From Streptomyces hyderabadensis (GTDB lineage Bacteria; Actinomycetota; Actinomycetes; Streptomycetales; Streptomycetaceae): 64,000 bases of DNA. This document shows positions 26,399-34,078 of this stretch, piece by piece (the first letter of the stretch is position 1; every line of letters begins with the position of its first letter). The translations under genes were made by a program, and so were the position numbers. The DNA is taken from assembly GCF_020404845.1 (NCBI RefSeq), contig NZ_JAIOJZ010000014.1, positions 62,001 to 126,000 on the forward strand. Direction: 5' to 3'. The notes below the pieces were generated by a model, which saw only the letters and a list, made by a program, of their open reading frames with translations, did not search any database and had not been told where the DNA came from.

Positions 26399-26402
26399 CC
26401 CC

Positions 26403-26420
26403 GGGGCCCCGCCGGGCCCC
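26403..26420. terminator. Hairpin between convergent genes
   Basis: GGGGCCC (26403-26409), CGCC loop, GGGCCCC (26414-26420): a 7-bp perfect stem just after the SGNH hydrolase stop and before the TetR stop on the other strand. Confidence 0.7.
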
Positions 26421-26428
26421 CTGCCGTC

Positions 26429-27070
26429 TCAGGAGTGCCCGTGCGGGCGCAGGGCGTCGACGACGAGATCGAGCAGGCGGCCCGTCCGCTCCGGCTCGTC
26501 GTCGGCCGCCGTCGAGAGGAACACACCGAGGAGCATCGCGGTCACGTCGTCGGCTTCGACGTCCGCGCGCAGGGAGCCCGCCCGCACGCCTTCCGCGAGG
26601 AGGGCGCCGATCGCGGCCGTGATGCGTTCCCGGGTGGCGGCGGTCGTGAGGCGTCCCGAGGCCCAGCCGCTGTGCAGGGTGTTGAGCATGGCGCGTTTCG
26701 TCGCGACGAACGCGGCGTAGCGCTCCATCCAGGCGCGCAGGGCCTGTTCCGGCGGCAGCTTGTCCAGCAGGGCCGGGGCGCTGTCGGTGACGTTGTCCAG
26801 TTCGGCGGCGTAGACGGCCTCGACCAGCGCCTCCCGGGTGGGGAAGTGGCGGTAGAGCGTGCCGATGCCGACCCCCGCGTCGCGGGCGATGCCTTCCAGC
26901 GGGACGGTGTCGTCCGCGGCGGTGAAGGCGGCGCGTGCGGCGGCGACGAGGTTCTCGCGGTTGCGCCGCGCGTGTGCGCGCAGCGGGCGGCCCGCACCCG
27001 CCGGCTGCCGGGGCCGGTCGGCGGCGGGCGTCGGTTCCTGGTCGGAAGTCGGTTCCTGGTCGGGAGACAA
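26429..27070 (-). CDS. TetR-family transcriptional regulator
   Basis: A repressor of about 213 residues. The HTH lies near residues 35-80 (NRENLVAAARAAFTAAD, then IARDAGVGIGTLYRHFPTRE). The C-terminal domain is of the type with a mostly helical ligand pocket (MERYAAFVATKRAMLNTLHS). I propose the TTG at 27070 as start, because GGAGGG lies about 12 nt upstream; the frame extends to an ATG at 27139, but that would read through two operator palindromes. It is divergent from an aldo/keto reductase, which is the likely target. Confidence 0.82.
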   Translation of the reverse strand: MSPDQEPTSDQEPTPAADRPRQPAGAGRPLRAHARRNRENLVAAARAAFTAADDTVPLEGIARDAGVGIGTLYRHFPTREALVEAVYAAELDNVTDSAPALLDKLPPEQALRAWMERYAAFVATKRAMLNTLHSGWASGRLTTAATRERITAAIGALLAEGVRAGSLRADVEADDVTAMLLGVFLSTAADDEPERTGRLLDLVVDALRPHGHS

Positions 27071-27072
27071 AG

Positions 27073-27086
27073 CGGAGGACCCTCCG
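27073..27086. promoter_or_regulatory. TetR operator candidate, site 1
   Basis: CGGAGG-AC-CCTCCG is a perfect 6-2-6 palindrome immediately upstream of the proposed TTG start of the TetR gene; it contains the ribosome-binding site, so binding would autorepress. Confidence 0.8.
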
Positions 27087-27106
27087 GTAGTGCTACAGTC
27101 GGTTTG

Positions 27107-27122
27107 ACGGAGGCTCCTCCGT
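27107..27122. promoter_or_regulatory. TetR operator candidate, site 2
   Basis: ACGGAGG-CT-CCTCCGT is a perfect 7-2-7 palindrome with the same CGGAGG/CCTCCG arms as site 1, centred 35 bp away. It is on the aldo/keto reductase side of the shared promoter region. Confidence 0.82.
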
Positions 27123-27154
27123 TTTTGCCATCTTCTCATGAGGGCGGACTTCCC

Positions 27155-28099
27155 ATGACGTCACACGGCACCTCTCCTTCTCCCACGGCCGAGGGCGCTC
27201 CCCGCCCCGGCGGTGCGGGCACACTCGCGGGCCGCACGGTCTCCCGGATCGGGTACGGCGCGATGCAGCTCGAACGTCTGCGCACCGACCGCGGCGCCGC
27301 CGTCGCACTCGTGCGCCGCGCGGTGGAACTCGGCGTCGACCACTTCGACACCGCCCAGTTCTACGGCGACGGCTTCGTCAACGAGGTCCTCCGCGAGGCC
27401 CTGGGCGCCGCGGACGACGCCGTGGTCGTGACCAAGGTCGGCGCGACCCCCGACTCCGGCGGTCCCCTGCCCCTGCGGCTCGCGCAGCGGCCGGAGGAGC
27501 TGCGGGCCGACGTCGAGGACAATCTCCGCAGCCTGGGCACCGACCGCCTCGCGGTCGTCAATCTGCGCCGCGCCGACGCCGGCCCCGGACTCCGGGCCGA
27601 GGGCGATCAGCTGGTCGACCTCGACGACCAGCTCGCCGTGCTGACGGAGCTGCGGGACGAGGGCAAGATCGGCGCCATCGGGCTCAGCGCCGTCACCCTG
27701 GACACACTGCGCCGCGCCCTTCCGGTGGGCCTCGCCTGCGTACAGAACTCCTACAGCCTGGTCAGCCGCACGGACGAGGACATGCTCCGGCTGTGCACCG
27801 ACGAGGGCATCGCCTGGGTGCCCTACTTCCCGCTCGGGGGCGCCTTCCCGGGCATGCCCAAGGTCGCCGACGAGAGCGCCGTCCACTCCGCGGCACGGGC
27901 GCTCGGCGCCACCCCGGCCCAGGTGGGGCTCGCCTGGCTGCTGCACCACGCCGCGAACGTGCTGCTCATCCCCGGCACGGCCGACCCCGGCCATCTGGAG
28001 GCGAACATCGCCGTCGGACGGATCGCCCTGGACGGCGCCGACATCGCCGCGCTCGACGCCGTGCCCAGCCGCTCCGCGGACCACGTGCGGCTCGGCTGA
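27155..28099 (+). CDS. Aldo/keto reductase
   Basis: A 314-residue NADPH-dependent oxidoreductase with a TIM-barrel fold. Visible: SRIGYGAMQL at the first strand, catalytic Asp and Tyr in DHFDTAQFYGDG (about 71-76), Lys in VVVTKVGA, and the cofactor end IPGTADPGHLEANI. In the segment DRLAVVNLRRAD the usual active-site His position is not a histidine, as in a known subgroup. The likely role is reduction of toxic or xenobiotic aldehydes and ketones, induced when the divergent TetR releases its operators. Confidence 0.93.
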   Translation: MTSHGTSPSPTAEGAPRPGGAGTLAGRTVSRIGYGAMQLERLRTDRGAAVALVRRAVELGVDHFDTAQFYGDGFVNEVLREALGAADDAVVVTKVGATPDSGGPLPLRLAQRPEELRADVEDNLRSLGTDRLAVVNLRRADAGPGLRAEGDQLVDLDDQLAVLTELRDEGKIGAIGLSAVTLDTLRRALPVGLACVQNSYSLVSRTDEDMLRLCTDEGIAWVPYFPLGGAFPGMPKVADESAVHSAARALGATPAQVGLAWLLHHAANVLLIPGTADPGHLEANIAVGRIALDGADIAALDAVPSRSADHVRLG

Positions 28100-28110
28100 C
28101 GAGGGCGTCG

Positions 28111-28131
28111 GGGAGGGCGGCCGGCCTTCCC
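28111..28131. terminator. Hairpin between convergent genes
   Basis: GGGAGGGC (28111-28118) pairs with GCCTTCCC (28124-28131), with one G-U pair, 12 nt after the aldo/keto reductase stop. Confidence 0.65.
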
Positions 28132-28151
28132 GCGAAGGCTGGCGCGATCCC

Positions 28152-28712
28152 TCAGGTGTCCCGGCCGGGTGACGCCGGGCGCGAGTCGCCGCGGCCGGTG
28201 CGGCCGGCCCGGTCCCGCGGGGGTGCGTCGGATTCGAGGCGTACGAAGGGGATCGCGCGCCCGGCCCGGCGCAACGCCGTCGCGCTGCCGTCGGCGGGCA
28301 GGCGCATGAACGCGCACAGCCGGCGTGCGGTGCGCGGGTGTCGTGCCCCGTACTCCTCCATGAGCGCGGCACCCTCCTCCGGGGCGAGGAAGCGGGCGGT
28401 GACCGCGTGGTGCCGGTTCCCGAACTGCAGGACCGTCTTGGGCTGCTCGCGCAGGTTGCGGTACCAGTCGGCCCGCGGGCCGAAGCCGGACGCGACTGTC
28501 CAGGCGGGGGCGTCCGGTTCGTAGGCCACCACCTCCAGGGCGACCCGGCGGTCCAGCCCCGAGACCCGTCCCGTGTGGTGCAGCAGCAGCACCCGGCGGC
28601 CGAAGAGCGGACCGAGGCCGACGCGGAACAGGAGGATGGGCGCACGGGCGATCCTGCGGCGCCAGCCCGCGGGCAGGGGAGGGCGGCCGGTCCCCTTGTC
28701 CTCGTCCTGCAT
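28152..28712 (-). CDS. Deazaflavin (F420)-dependent nitroreductase-family protein
   Basis: A 186-residue split-barrel protein of the Ddn-like family. The motifs LFGRRVLLLHHTGRVSGLDR and SGFGPRADWYRNLREQPKT are characteristic; members use coenzyme F420H2 to reduce quinones or nitro compounds. The start ATG at 28712 has an excellent GGGAGGTGA upstream, which rules out the longer frame. It is divergent from a MarR regulator, and the spacer has tandem repeats and an inverted repeat that look like operators. Confidence 0.9.
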   Translation of the reverse strand: MQDEDKGTGRPPLPAGWRRRIARAPILLFRVGLGPLFGRRVLLLHHTGRVSGLDRRVALEVVAYEPDAPAWTVASGFGPRADWYRNLREQPKTVLQFGNRHHAVTARFLAPEEGAALMEEYGARHPRTARRLCAFMRLPADGSATALRRAGRAIPFVRLESDAPPRDRAGRTGRGDSRPASPGRDT

Positions 28713-28771
28713 GGTCACCTCCCGGTGGTGGTACGACGTCGGCTCCGGCGTCGGCAAGTCGGGATCCGCCC

Positions 28772-28801
28772 GGTCCGCCGGACAGTGGTCCGCCGGATAG
28801 T
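28772..28801. promoter_or_regulatory. Tandem 15-bp repeat in divergent promoter
   Basis: GGTCCGCCGGACAGT (28772-28786) is followed directly by GGTCCGCCGGATAGT (28787-28801), then GGACC. Each unit contains the small palindrome TCCGCCGGA. The stretch sits between the F420-type reductase and the MarR gene. Confidence 0.75.
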
Positions 28802-28803
28802 GG

Positions 28804-28832
28804 ACCTTTGAAGTTTTGCACAGACTAAAGGT
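28804..28832. promoter_or_regulatory. MarR operator candidate
   Basis: ACCTTTG ... CTAAAGGT: 6-bp inverted arms ACCTTT (28804-28809) and AAAGGT (28827-28832) around an AT-rich core (AAGTTTTGCACAGA), 42 nt upstream of the MarR ATG. The AT-rich stretch stands out in this GC-rich DNA and suits a promoter/operator. Confidence 0.6.
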
Positions 28833-28873
28833 TGGCCGAAGGCCCCGGCGCCCCGGCACGGTAGAAAGGAGTC

Positions 28874-29404
28874 ATGACCGAGCACGAGAGCCCCGTTCAG
28901 ACCACGGACGACGTGGACGCCGTCACCCGGGAGGTGCTGACCGCGTCGCGGCTGCTGGTCGCGGTGTCCGCGCGCTCGCTCGCCGAGGTCGAGGAGCGGG
29001 TGACGCTGCCGCAGTTCCGCATGCTGGTGGTGCTCACCCGGGGGACCACCAAACTGGTCACGCTCGCCGAGCAGTTGCAGGTGGCGCCGAGCACGGCGAT
29101 GCGGATGGTCGACCGGCTGATCGCGGCGGGCCTGGCCGTCCGGCAGCTCAACCCCCGCAACCGGCGGGAGACGCTGCTGCAGCTCACGGAGGAAGGGCGC
29201 CGCACGGTCGAGCACGTCACGGCCCGCCGGCGCTCCGAGATCGCCGGGATCGTCGAAATGCTCACCCCGGCCCAGAGGGTGGCGCTCGTGGAGGCCCTTG
29301 CCGCCTTCAACCACGCGGGGGCCGAGCCGCCGGCCCCCGCCTCGGACCTGGTCCGGCCCCGTCCGCCGGGGTGGTCCGACTTCCCGGCGGCCCAGGACGT
29401 CTGA
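28874..29404 (+). CDS. MarR-family transcriptional regulator
   Basis: A 176-residue winged-helix regulator. DNA-binding part: TLPQFRMLVVLTRG, KLVTLAEQLQVAPSTAMRMV, DRLIAAGLAVRQ, and wing NRRETLLQLTEEG. A Pro-rich 25-residue tail follows the dimerisation helix. The AAAGGAG site 5 nt upstream fixes the start. It probably controls itself and the divergent F420-type reductase. Confidence 0.92.
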   Translation: MTEHESPVQTTDDVDAVTREVLTASRLLVAVSARSLAEVEERVTLPQFRMLVVLTRGTTKLVTLAEQLQVAPSTAMRMVDRLIAAGLAVRQLNPRNRRETLLQLTEEGRRTVEHVTARRRSEIAGIVEMLTPAQRVALVEALAAFNHAGAEPPAPASDLVRPRPPGWSDFPAAQDV

Positions 29405-29449
29405 CCCGGGCGGCTCCCGTTCGGGACGGTGAGCGGTGTCGGGCGGACG

Positions 29450-29500
29450 GAGGGGCGCGGGAGGGCCGTGGAAGGGGTGCGGAAGGGGCGTGGGAGGGGC
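29450..29500 (+). other. G-run cluster with G-quadruplex potential
   Basis: The plus strand has six or more runs of three or four G in about 50 nt (pattern GGGGCGCGGGAGGG, then GGGG, GGGG, GGGAGGGG). It lies between the MarR gene and the 3' end of the small gene on the minus strand. It could fold into a G4 in plus-strand RNA read through from MarR, or in DNA. Confidence 0.5.
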
Positions 29501-29731
29501 TCAGTCCATCGGGGCGGGTGGCCGGATCGCCCGCTCCACGGCCCGTTCCACCTCACGGCGCGGCACGCCCTGCTCCTCGGCGTATTCGGTGACGGCCCGG
29601 ACCAGGGCGGCCGTGGCGTCCGACCAGACCGCCAGGGCGACCGTGGCGTTCTGGCCTGCGTTGTTGCGGTAGCGGTTGTCAGCCGCCTCGACGGCTCGCT
29701 GGAGTTCGATGAGGCGTCTCGGGATGTCCAT
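29501..29731 (-). CDS. Small conserved hypothetical protein
   Basis: A 76-residue soluble, charged, probably all-helical protein (start MDIPRRLIELQRAVEAADNR, then VTEYAEEQGVPRREVERAV). I recall similar short proteins in other streptomycetes, but the function is unknown. The start at 29731 is chosen because MDIPR is the typical beginning; no good ribosome-binding site precedes it, and an in-frame ATG lies 27 nt upstream. It stands alone, next to a G-run cluster. Confidence 0.7.
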   Translation of the reverse strand: MDIPRRLIELQRAVEAADNRYRNNAGQNATVALAVWSDATAALVRAVTEYAEEQGVPRREVERAVERAIRPPAPMD

Positions 29732-29925
29732 GATGACGAGCCTAGGGGCGATGATCATGGATTTCAGTGCCCGGCCGAGCGCGGTCGCCCCCAGCGGGGG
29801 CAGTCGTCCTTGCCCCCGCCGTTGCCCGTCGTACCTCAGGCGAGCAGGGTGGCCTCGGCCCGCACGTCGCGGCGGAGTGTTGACCTTGCGGACGCCCGCC
29901 GGTTAGAACGTGGGAACACCGCGAT

Positions 29926-29939
29926 AGCAAGCGGTTGCT
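29926..29939. promoter_or_regulatory. LacI-type operator candidate
   Basis: AGCAA-GCGG-TTGCT: 5-bp palindromic arms around a core with central CG (AAGCGGTT), the typical LacI/GalR-family pattern, 75-90 nt upstream of the PmoA/DUF6807 start. The same AAGCGGTT octamer occurs in the palindrome at 1217-1239. Confidence 0.65.
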
Positions 29940-30014
29940 GAGCCGGATCCGCAACGGTCGCTCCCACGCCCGGGGTTGGGCGCCGGCCGCCCGCTGCGAG
30001 GAAGAGGACCACGC

Positions 30015-30992
30015 ATGACGCTCTCACTGACCCACGTCCACGGAGACCGCATCACCGTGGCCCACGGGACGGCCGGAACCGAGCTGCTCTCCTACGTGTA
30101 CCGCCCCGAGGCCGACTGGGAGGCGCCCAAGCCGTACCTCCACCCGATCAGGACCCTGTCGGGCGCAGTGGTCACGGACTACCGGCCCAACGACCACCGC
30201 TGGCACAAGGGGCTCCAGCTGACCGCCTCCCACCTGTCCGGACAGAACCTGTGGGGCGGCAACACCTATGTGCACGGCGAGGGTTACCTCGCGCTGCCGG
30301 AACGGGTCGGCTCGATGGCCCACGTGGCCTTCGAGGAGGTCGGCGCGGACGGGGACCGCGCCGTCGTCGCCGAGCGGCTGACCTGGCACCCGCACGGCGG
30401 CGAGCTGTGGGCCGAGGAGGAGCGCCGCATCGAGGTCCGCGACGTCGACCCGGACACCGGCAGCTGGACGCTCACCTGGACGTCGGCGGTCACCAACCGG
30501 CGCGCCGAACCCCTGAGGTTCGGCAGCCCCACCACCCACGGACGCCCCGCCGCCGGATACACCGGACTGTTCTGGCGCGGCCCCCGCGCCTTCCGCGGCG
30601 GCCGCGTCTTCACCGCGGAGTCACCGCAGCCGCCGGAGTCGGCCGGAGCGGCCAGGGCCGCCGGTTCCGGCGAGTCCTGCGAGGCCGGCCTGATGGGCTC
30701 GCAAGCCCCCTGGCTGGCCTACGTCGGCGAGCACGACGGACGCGACGGCCACGCCACCCTCGTCTTCGAACACGCCCCCGGCAACGACCACTTGGGCGAG
30801 AAGGGCGCCCACCCGGCGCACTGGTTCGTGCGCAGCGACCCCTTCGCCGCGGTCGCACCGTCCTGGGCGTTCCACGAGGAACTGGTCCTGCCGCCCGGCG
30901 AAACCCTCTCCCGCGCCTACCGCGTGGTCGTCGCCGACGGCGCCTGGGACCGCGCCCGGGTCGCCTCCCACCTGGCGGAACTCGCGTGGTGA
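30015..30992 (+). CDS. PmoA/DUF6807 family protein
   Basis: A 325-residue protein of the family labelled PmoA (methane oxygenase) in databases, although it has nothing to do with methane oxidation in this context. Conserved parts: KPYLHPIRTLSGAVVTDYRP, DHRWHKGLQLTASHL, GSPTTHGRPAAGYTGLFWRG, and NDHLGEKGAHPAHWFVR. Relatives often sit beside Gfo/Idh oxidoreductases and sugar transporters, and the fold is thought to be a beta-sandwich sugar-binding or epimerase-like protein. A LacI-type operator upstream supports a link with carbohydrate use. No sugar genes adjoin it here. Confidence 0.85.
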   Translation: MTLSLTHVHGDRITVAHGTAGTELLSYVYRPEADWEAPKPYLHPIRTLSGAVVTDYRPNDHRWHKGLQLTASHLSGQNLWGGNTYVHGEGYLALPERVGSMAHVAFEEVGADGDRAVVAERLTWHPHGGELWAEEERRIEVRDVDPDTGSWTLTWTSAVTNRRAEPLRFGSPTTHGRPAAGYTGLFWRGPRAFRGGRVFTAESPQPPESAGAARAAGSGESCEAGLMGSQAPWLAYVGEHDGRDGHATLVFEHAPGNDHLGEKGAHPAHWFVRSDPFAAVAPSWAFHEELVLPPGETLSRAYRVVVADGAWDRARVASHLAELAW

Positions 30993-31161
30993 GCCCGACG
31001 TACGGCGGCTTCCCGGCGGGCCTGCGTTCCACGGGGGAGCGGGCGGACCCGGCCGCGGACCGCGGTAGTCGACACCACCTCCCCACGACGGCCGGCGACC
31101 TGGTACGGACGCCCCGCTGACGGCCCGCGCACGGCCGGTGGTGTGAGAAGATCCCGGACCC

Positions 31162-32196
31162 ATGAGTGAAGCGACACGAGCGACGGACGCGACGGACGCG
31201 ACACCGACCGACGTGGTCCTCGCCGGGTACGGCCCGGTCGGGCAGGCCTACGCCGAGCGGCTGGCCCGGGACGGTGCGGCGCTCGCACGGCGTCACGGCG
31301 TACGGCCGCGGGTGGCCGCCGTCCGTGCGAGCGCGGCCCAGTGCCTGCCGGACGCGGACGGGGCGCCGCCGCCGCGCTCGGAATGGGGCCCCGCACGGCC
31401 CCTGGACGAGACCTTGGACCGCACCGGCGCGCAGGTGTTCGTGCAGGCCGTCCCGTCCTCGCCGGAACTGCGCGAGCGCGCCGCGCAGGAGGCGGTGACC
31501 GCACTGCGCCGGGGCGTCCACGTGGTGACGGCCACCAAGAGCCACCTGCTCACGCACTGGCGGGAACTCGACGCCGCCGCCCGGGCGGGCGGCAGCATGA
31601 TCAGGATCTCCGGGGCCACCGGGGCGGCCCTCCCGGCGGGCGACCTGTCGCGGACCTCCCTGCGCGGCCTGGACTGCCGCACCATCCGCGCCTGCCCCAA
31701 CGGCACCGTCACCTTCGTACTCGACCGCCTCGCCGACGGCGACACGCTCAGCGACGCGATCCGGGCCGCACGGCTCAGGGGCATCGCCGAGGCGGACCCT
31801 TCGGCGGACCTGTCGGGCGCGGACGCCGCCACCAAGGTGCGCCTGCTGGCCGCGCTGGCCTGGGGCTGGGACCCGGCCGAGGTGCGGGTGCGGGCGCAGC
31901 CGGTCGACGGGAGCACCCGCGGCCGGGCCCTGGACGCGGCGTCCAGGGCCCGTCGGCTGCGGGCGGTCGCCGCCGCGTCGGTGGCCGAGCCCGGCGTCGT
32001 GCGGGTACGGCTGGAGGAGACGGCGCCGGGGGACCCGCTGCACGCCCTGACCGGGCCGGAGAAGGCCGTGGTCTTCGGCTGTCCGGACGCGGGCGACGTG
32101 ACCGTGAGCGGCGGACGGTCGAGCCCGGTGGGCGCGGCGCTGGCCCTGGTGCGGGACACCGTCGAGGTCACGGCCCCGCGCACGGGCTTTCACTGA
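31162..32196 (+). CDS. Homoserine dehydrogenase-like protein
   Basis: A 344-residue NAD(P)-dependent dehydrogenase. The Rossmann motif GYGPVGQAY lies near residue 22. Homoserine-dehydrogenase landmarks follow in modified form: VTATKSHLL (usually TANK), GATGAALPAGD (usually GGGIP), NGTVTFVLDRL and DPSADLSGADAATKVRLLA. There is no ACT domain. Departures at the catalytic sites suggest a different substrate or altered activity, so it is probably not the biosynthetic enzyme. It is monocistronic, between PmoA/DUF6807 and a convergent MDR oxidoreductase. Confidence 0.82.
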   Translation: MSEATRATDATDATPTDVVLAGYGPVGQAYAERLARDGAALARRHGVRPRVAAVRASAAQCLPDADGAPPPRSEWGPARPLDETLDRTGAQVFVQAVPSSPELRERAAQEAVTALRRGVHVVTATKSHLLTHWRELDAAARAGGSMIRISGATGAALPAGDLSRTSLRGLDCRTIRACPNGTVTFVLDRLADGDTLSDAIRAARLRGIAEADPSADLSGADAATKVRLLAALAWGWDPAEVRVRAQPVDGSTRGRALDAASRARRLRAVAAASVAEPGVVRVRLEETAPGDPLHALTGPEKAVVFGCPDAGDVTVSGGRSSPVGAALALVRDTVEVTAPRTGFH

Positions 32197-32206
32197 CCAC
32201 ACGGGT

Positions 32207-32218
32207 GGGCGGCCGCCC
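32207..32218. terminator. Hairpin between convergent genes
   Basis: GGGCG-GC-CGCCC is a perfect inverted repeat in the 33-bp gap between the homoserine-dehydrogenase-like and MDR genes. It is short; call made mainly on position. Confidence 0.45.
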
Positions 32219-32229
32219 GCGCGGGAGGC

Positions 32230-33219
32230 TCACGACACGGTGATCACGGTCTTGCCGCAGGCGTGGCCCTCCTCGACGTGCCGCACCGCCTCCGCCGTGC
32301 CGGCCAGGGCGAAGGTCCGGCCGACCACGGGAGTGAGCTGTCCGGCCTCGACGAGCGAGGTGACGGCGAGCAGGTCCTCGCGGGCCGGTCCGTCCGGCGT
32401 CGCGGGCATGATCGGACGCAGCCGCTGCCGGGTGACCGCGTTGACCGCCGCCAGTTCCAGCATGGCGCCGATCGCCCCGAACACCCGGCCGGGGGAGCCG
32501 CCCCCGTTGGCCACCAGGACACCCGCCGGGGCCAGCGCCCGGCGCAGCCGGCCCAGCGGGTGGTTGCCCACGTTGTCCAGGATCACGTCGTAGCGCTCGC
32601 GTTGGCGGGTGAAGTCCTCGCGGGCGTAGTCCAGGACGTGGGCCGCGCCCAGCGAACGCACCAGGTCGGTGTTCCCGGCGCTGCACACCCCGGTGACCTC
32701 CGCGTCCAGGACCGCGGCGATCTGCACCGCGAAGGTGCCCACCCCGCCGCCCGCCCCGTTGACCAGCACCCGCTGCCCGGACCGCACGCGCCCGACGGTC
32801 CGGATGCCGCGCAGCGCGGTCACCGCGGCCATCGGCAGTGCCGCGGCCTGCTCGAAGGTCAGGTCCGCGGGCACGGGCACCAGCAACGGTGCCACGGTGC
32901 AGGCGAACTCGGCGAAGGCACCCGGGCAGAAGCCCAGGACCCGATCGCCGGGGGAGAGCCCCCGCACGCCCGCACCGACCCGCTCCACCACCCCCGCCGC
33001 GTCGATGCCGGCCACCCGGGACTTGGGCCGGGTCAGCCCCATGCCCCCCAACAGCCGTGCCGCGTACGGGTCTCCGCGCAGCATGTGCCAGTCGTAGGGG
33101 TTCACCGCGGCGGCGTGCACCCGCACCAGTACCTGCCCGGCCCCGGCGGAAGGCTCGTCGACGTCCCGCAGCCGCAGACTGTCCGGGGGGCCGAACCGCT
33201 CCTGGACCACTGCCTTCAT
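32230..33219 (-). CDS. MDR-family NADPH-dependent quinone reductase/zinc-free alcohol dehydrogenase
   Basis: A 329-residue medium-chain dehydrogenase. GroES-like N-terminal domain (MKAVVQERFGPPDSLRLRDV, RVHAAAVNPYDWHMLRGDP) and a Rossmann domain with VNGAGGGVGTFAVQIA. The catalytic and structural zinc cysteines of classical alcohol dehydrogenases are missing, so it belongs with the quinone oxidoreductase/RTN4IP1-like group. Residues ACTVAPLLVPVPADLTFEQA separate the domains. Reduction of quinones or enones is likely. It is alone in its transcription unit. Confidence 0.92.
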   Translation of the reverse strand: MKAVVQERFGPPDSLRLRDVDEPSAGAGQVLVRVHAAAVNPYDWHMLRGDPYAARLLGGMGLTRPKSRVAGIDAAGVVERVGAGVRGLSPGDRVLGFCPGAFAEFACTVAPLLVPVPADLTFEQAAALPMAAVTALRGIRTVGRVRSGQRVLVNGAGGGVGTFAVQIAAVLDAEVTGVCSAGNTDLVRSLGAAHVLDYAREDFTRQRERYDVILDNVGNHPLGRLRRALAPAGVLVANGGGSPGRVFGAIGAMLELAAVNAVTRQRLRPIMPATPDGPAREDLLAVTSLVEAGQLTPVVGRTFALAGTAEAVRHVEEGHACGKTVITVS

Positions 33220-33551
33220 CGCCCTGCCACCATCCCCTCGGGTGCCCTCGGGACCGATCGCGGGTCGCGCGGTGAGGGCACCGTAGGGGTACCGCCCACC
33301 GTCGTCAATGGCCCGACGGGACGGCCCGGTTCACGGGCGGCCCGGTACGGCGTCCCGGGCGTCCCACGGCGTCCCGCGGTGTCGACATCCGGTCCGGCGA
33401 ACCCGCAGGCCGGGCGCGGGACGTCCCCGTCCCCCGCCAGGTCGGCGGCAGAGCTGGCGGGACGCACCGGCCCGCCCCCATCGTCGTGGGTGCCGCCCGG
33501 TACGGACGGCGCAAGTCAGGCATCCGGCACCACGACCCACAGGGGGAAGCC
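33220..33551. other. 332-bp divergent spacer
   Basis: It contains the promoters of the MDR gene and the peptidoglycan-binding gene. The short motif GGCGTCCC recurs around 33347-33385. I looked for the ydaO/c-di-AMP riboswitch found before some streptomycete cell-wall genes and did not see it. No gene is supportable here. Confidence 0.45.
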
Positions 33552-34016
33552 GTGCGAATGAACACGATGACCAGGACGCTCGTGAGCCTCACCGCCGCCG
33601 CCGGTGTCGCGGCCGGCGGACTCGCGGGCGCCGCGACCGCCACCGCTCAGCCCGCCCGCTCCGCACCGGCCGCCGTGAGCACCAGGGACGCCGCTGCGCT
33701 GGCGGTGAACAACCTCGGCCTGAGCACGACGCAGGCCAGGTACGTGCAGTGCTGGATCAAGGCCAAGTGGAACTACAAGGGCGCCCTGGACGGGCAACTC
33801 GGCACGCAGAGCTGGAAGTCCCTGCAGCGCTGGCTCAAGACGCACTGGGGCTACAAGGACGACATCGACGGCATCGTCGGCAAGAACACCGTCAGCGCCC
33901 TGCAGCGCGACCTGAAGAAGTACCACGGCTACCAGGGCAAGATCGACGGCATCGCCGGAGCGAAGACCAAGGCCGCCTTCAAGGACTTCGCGGCCGACTC
34001 CAAGCCGTACTGCTGA
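33552..34016 (+). CDS. Secreted peptidoglycan-binding protein
   Basis: A 154-residue exported protein. Signal peptide of about 40 residues (MTRTLVSLTAAAGVAAGGLA, cleavage after TATA). The mature part has two and a half copies of a PG_binding_1-type motif of about 35 residues: KGALDGQLGTQSWKSLQRWL, KDDIDGIVGKNTVSALQRDL and QGKIDGIAGAKTKAAFKDF. Such repeats bind peptidoglycan, and there is no catalytic domain. Cysteines at the two ends (VQCWIK and KPYC) may form a disulfide. Start: GTG 33552 with a GGGGGA 5 nt upstream; ATG 33558 is the alternative. Confidence 0.88.
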   Translation: MRMNTMTRTLVSLTAAAGVAAGGLAGAATATAQPARSAPAAVSTRDAAALAVNNLGLSTTQARYVQCWIKAKWNYKGALDGQLGTQSWKSLQRWLKTHWGYKDDIDGIVGKNTVSALQRDLKKYHGYQGKIDGIAGAKTKAAFKDFAADSKPYC

Positions 34017-34037
34017 ACGGAGCGGCAGCGGTGACCG

Positions 34038-34078
34038 CCCACGCCGGCCGGGTGCCTACGGGTGCCGGCCGGCGTGGG
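34038..34078. terminator. Strong bidirectional hairpin terminator
   Basis: CCCACGCCGGCC (34038-34049) and GGCCGGCGTGGG (34067-34078): a perfect 12-bp stem with a 17-nt loop. It lies after the peptidoglycan-binding gene and includes the stop codon and last residues of the convergent GNAT gene. Confidence 0.85.

Noticed and set aside
30015..30992. PmoA as methane monooxygenase subunit
   Set aside because: The family name is misleading; the protein is soluble and has no membrane helices or partner subunits.
33220..33551. ydaO-type c-di-AMP riboswitch before the peptidoglycan-binding gene
   Set aside because: Searched by eye for its conserved GGGG/AAcc-type blocks and found none.
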